Shown: in pieces, positions 63,874 to 64,000 of the stretch
Numbering within the stretch: the first letter of the stretch is position 1
How the letters are laid out: each line of letters begins with the position of its first letter
Assembly: GCA_019186945.1 (NCBI GenBank)
Contig: JABAQJ010000002.1
Location: forward strand, 337,897 to 401,896
Direction: 5' to 3'
Source: Gemmatimonadaceae bacterium
GTDB taxonomy: Bacteria; Gemmatimonadota; Gemmatimonadetes; Gemmatimonadales; Gemmatimonadaceae
DNA length: 64,000 nt
Notes under the pieces: model-generated
The model's input: only the letters and a program-made list of their open reading frames with translations
What the model was told of the DNA's origin: nothing
Database searches by the model: none
Made by a program: the position numbers and the translations under genes

Positions 63874-64000
63874 AGCGGAAAGCGATTCTCGATCGCCGCC
63901 GCCGATTGCCGGACCGGTGCTTGCCTGTACAGCCGTGTCCGTGACGTTTGAGCTGGGGGGCCGGCGGTTCCATACCCTCCACGTTGCCCGATGGACGAGT

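Overview
The window is GC-rich (roughly two thirds G+C), densely coded chromosomal DNA from a Gram-negative bacterium. An outer membrane is implied by a SurA-type periplasmic chaperone, a heptosyltransferase-like glycosyltransferase, an MsbA-like ABC exporter and many lipoproteins. The repertoire (membrane Ser/Thr kinase with RCC1 repeats, several FHA proteins, a giant Big2 lipoprotein, many GTG starts) fits Gemmatimonadota best. That placement is inferred from gene content; there is no rRNA gene to test it. No phage, plasmid or CRISPR signature was seen. The only mobile-element trace is a decayed IS3-type fragment beside tRNA-Asn at the right edge.

Layout. 0-4.6 kb: a truncated secreted protein, L-ribulokinase, a cold-shock protein with ribosomal protein bS21, a ChaN-like lipoprotein and a coiled-coil membrane protein. 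5.2 kb: tRNA-Ile(GAT) with its own terminator. 5.6-16.6 kb: a signalling and envelope cluster with two tandem membrane-anchored FHA proteins, a Ser/Thr kinase carrying a seven-repeat RCC1 propeller, a 20-domain Big2 lipoprotein and a TPR protein. 16.7-21.5 kb: bipA with a very acidic partner gene, a 65-aa gene, and a PilT-type ATPase behind a duplicated-domain protein. 21.6-22.9 kb: a CorC/HlyC-type CBS protein.

22.9-32.8 kb is one long minus-strand operon: DUF58 - BatA/VWA - mfd - parvulin lipoprotein - surA - pdxA. 33-38.4 kb: a DUF4384-like lipoprotein, lepA, a heptosyltransferase-like protein and a TauE/SafE permease. 38.4-43.3 kb: an unusual operon with ROK kinase, PfkB kinase, STAS-like/HATPase protein, STAS-like protein, a small protein and a PLP-fold protein without its catalytic lysine. 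43.4-46.2 kb: ftsE, ftsX and an EnvC-like activator. 46.3-53.9 kb: RpiB-like isomerase, M20 amidohydrolase, malic enzyme (maeB), PEP carboxykinase (pckA) and an HD phosphohydrolase. 53.9-58.2 kb: ABC exporter, triple-FHA protein, PP2C phosphatase and a small ORF. 58.3-64 kb: subtilase, UvrA, SDR and tRNA-Asn.

How the genes work together. Kinase, PP2C and three FHA proteins suggest phospho-threonine signalling at the membrane. MaeB and PckA sit back to back at the pyruvate/PEP/oxaloacetate node. FtsEX with EnvC controls septal wall cutting. SurA and the second parvulin serve the periplasm.

The most unusual signal is a dispersed heptamer, CGTTAGG (best form GCGTTAGGCGCC). It occurs 23 times on both strands and makes up nearly all TTAGG pentamers in the window. 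All 18 internal coding copies lie in one of only two codon phases (TTA-GGN or CCT-AAC).
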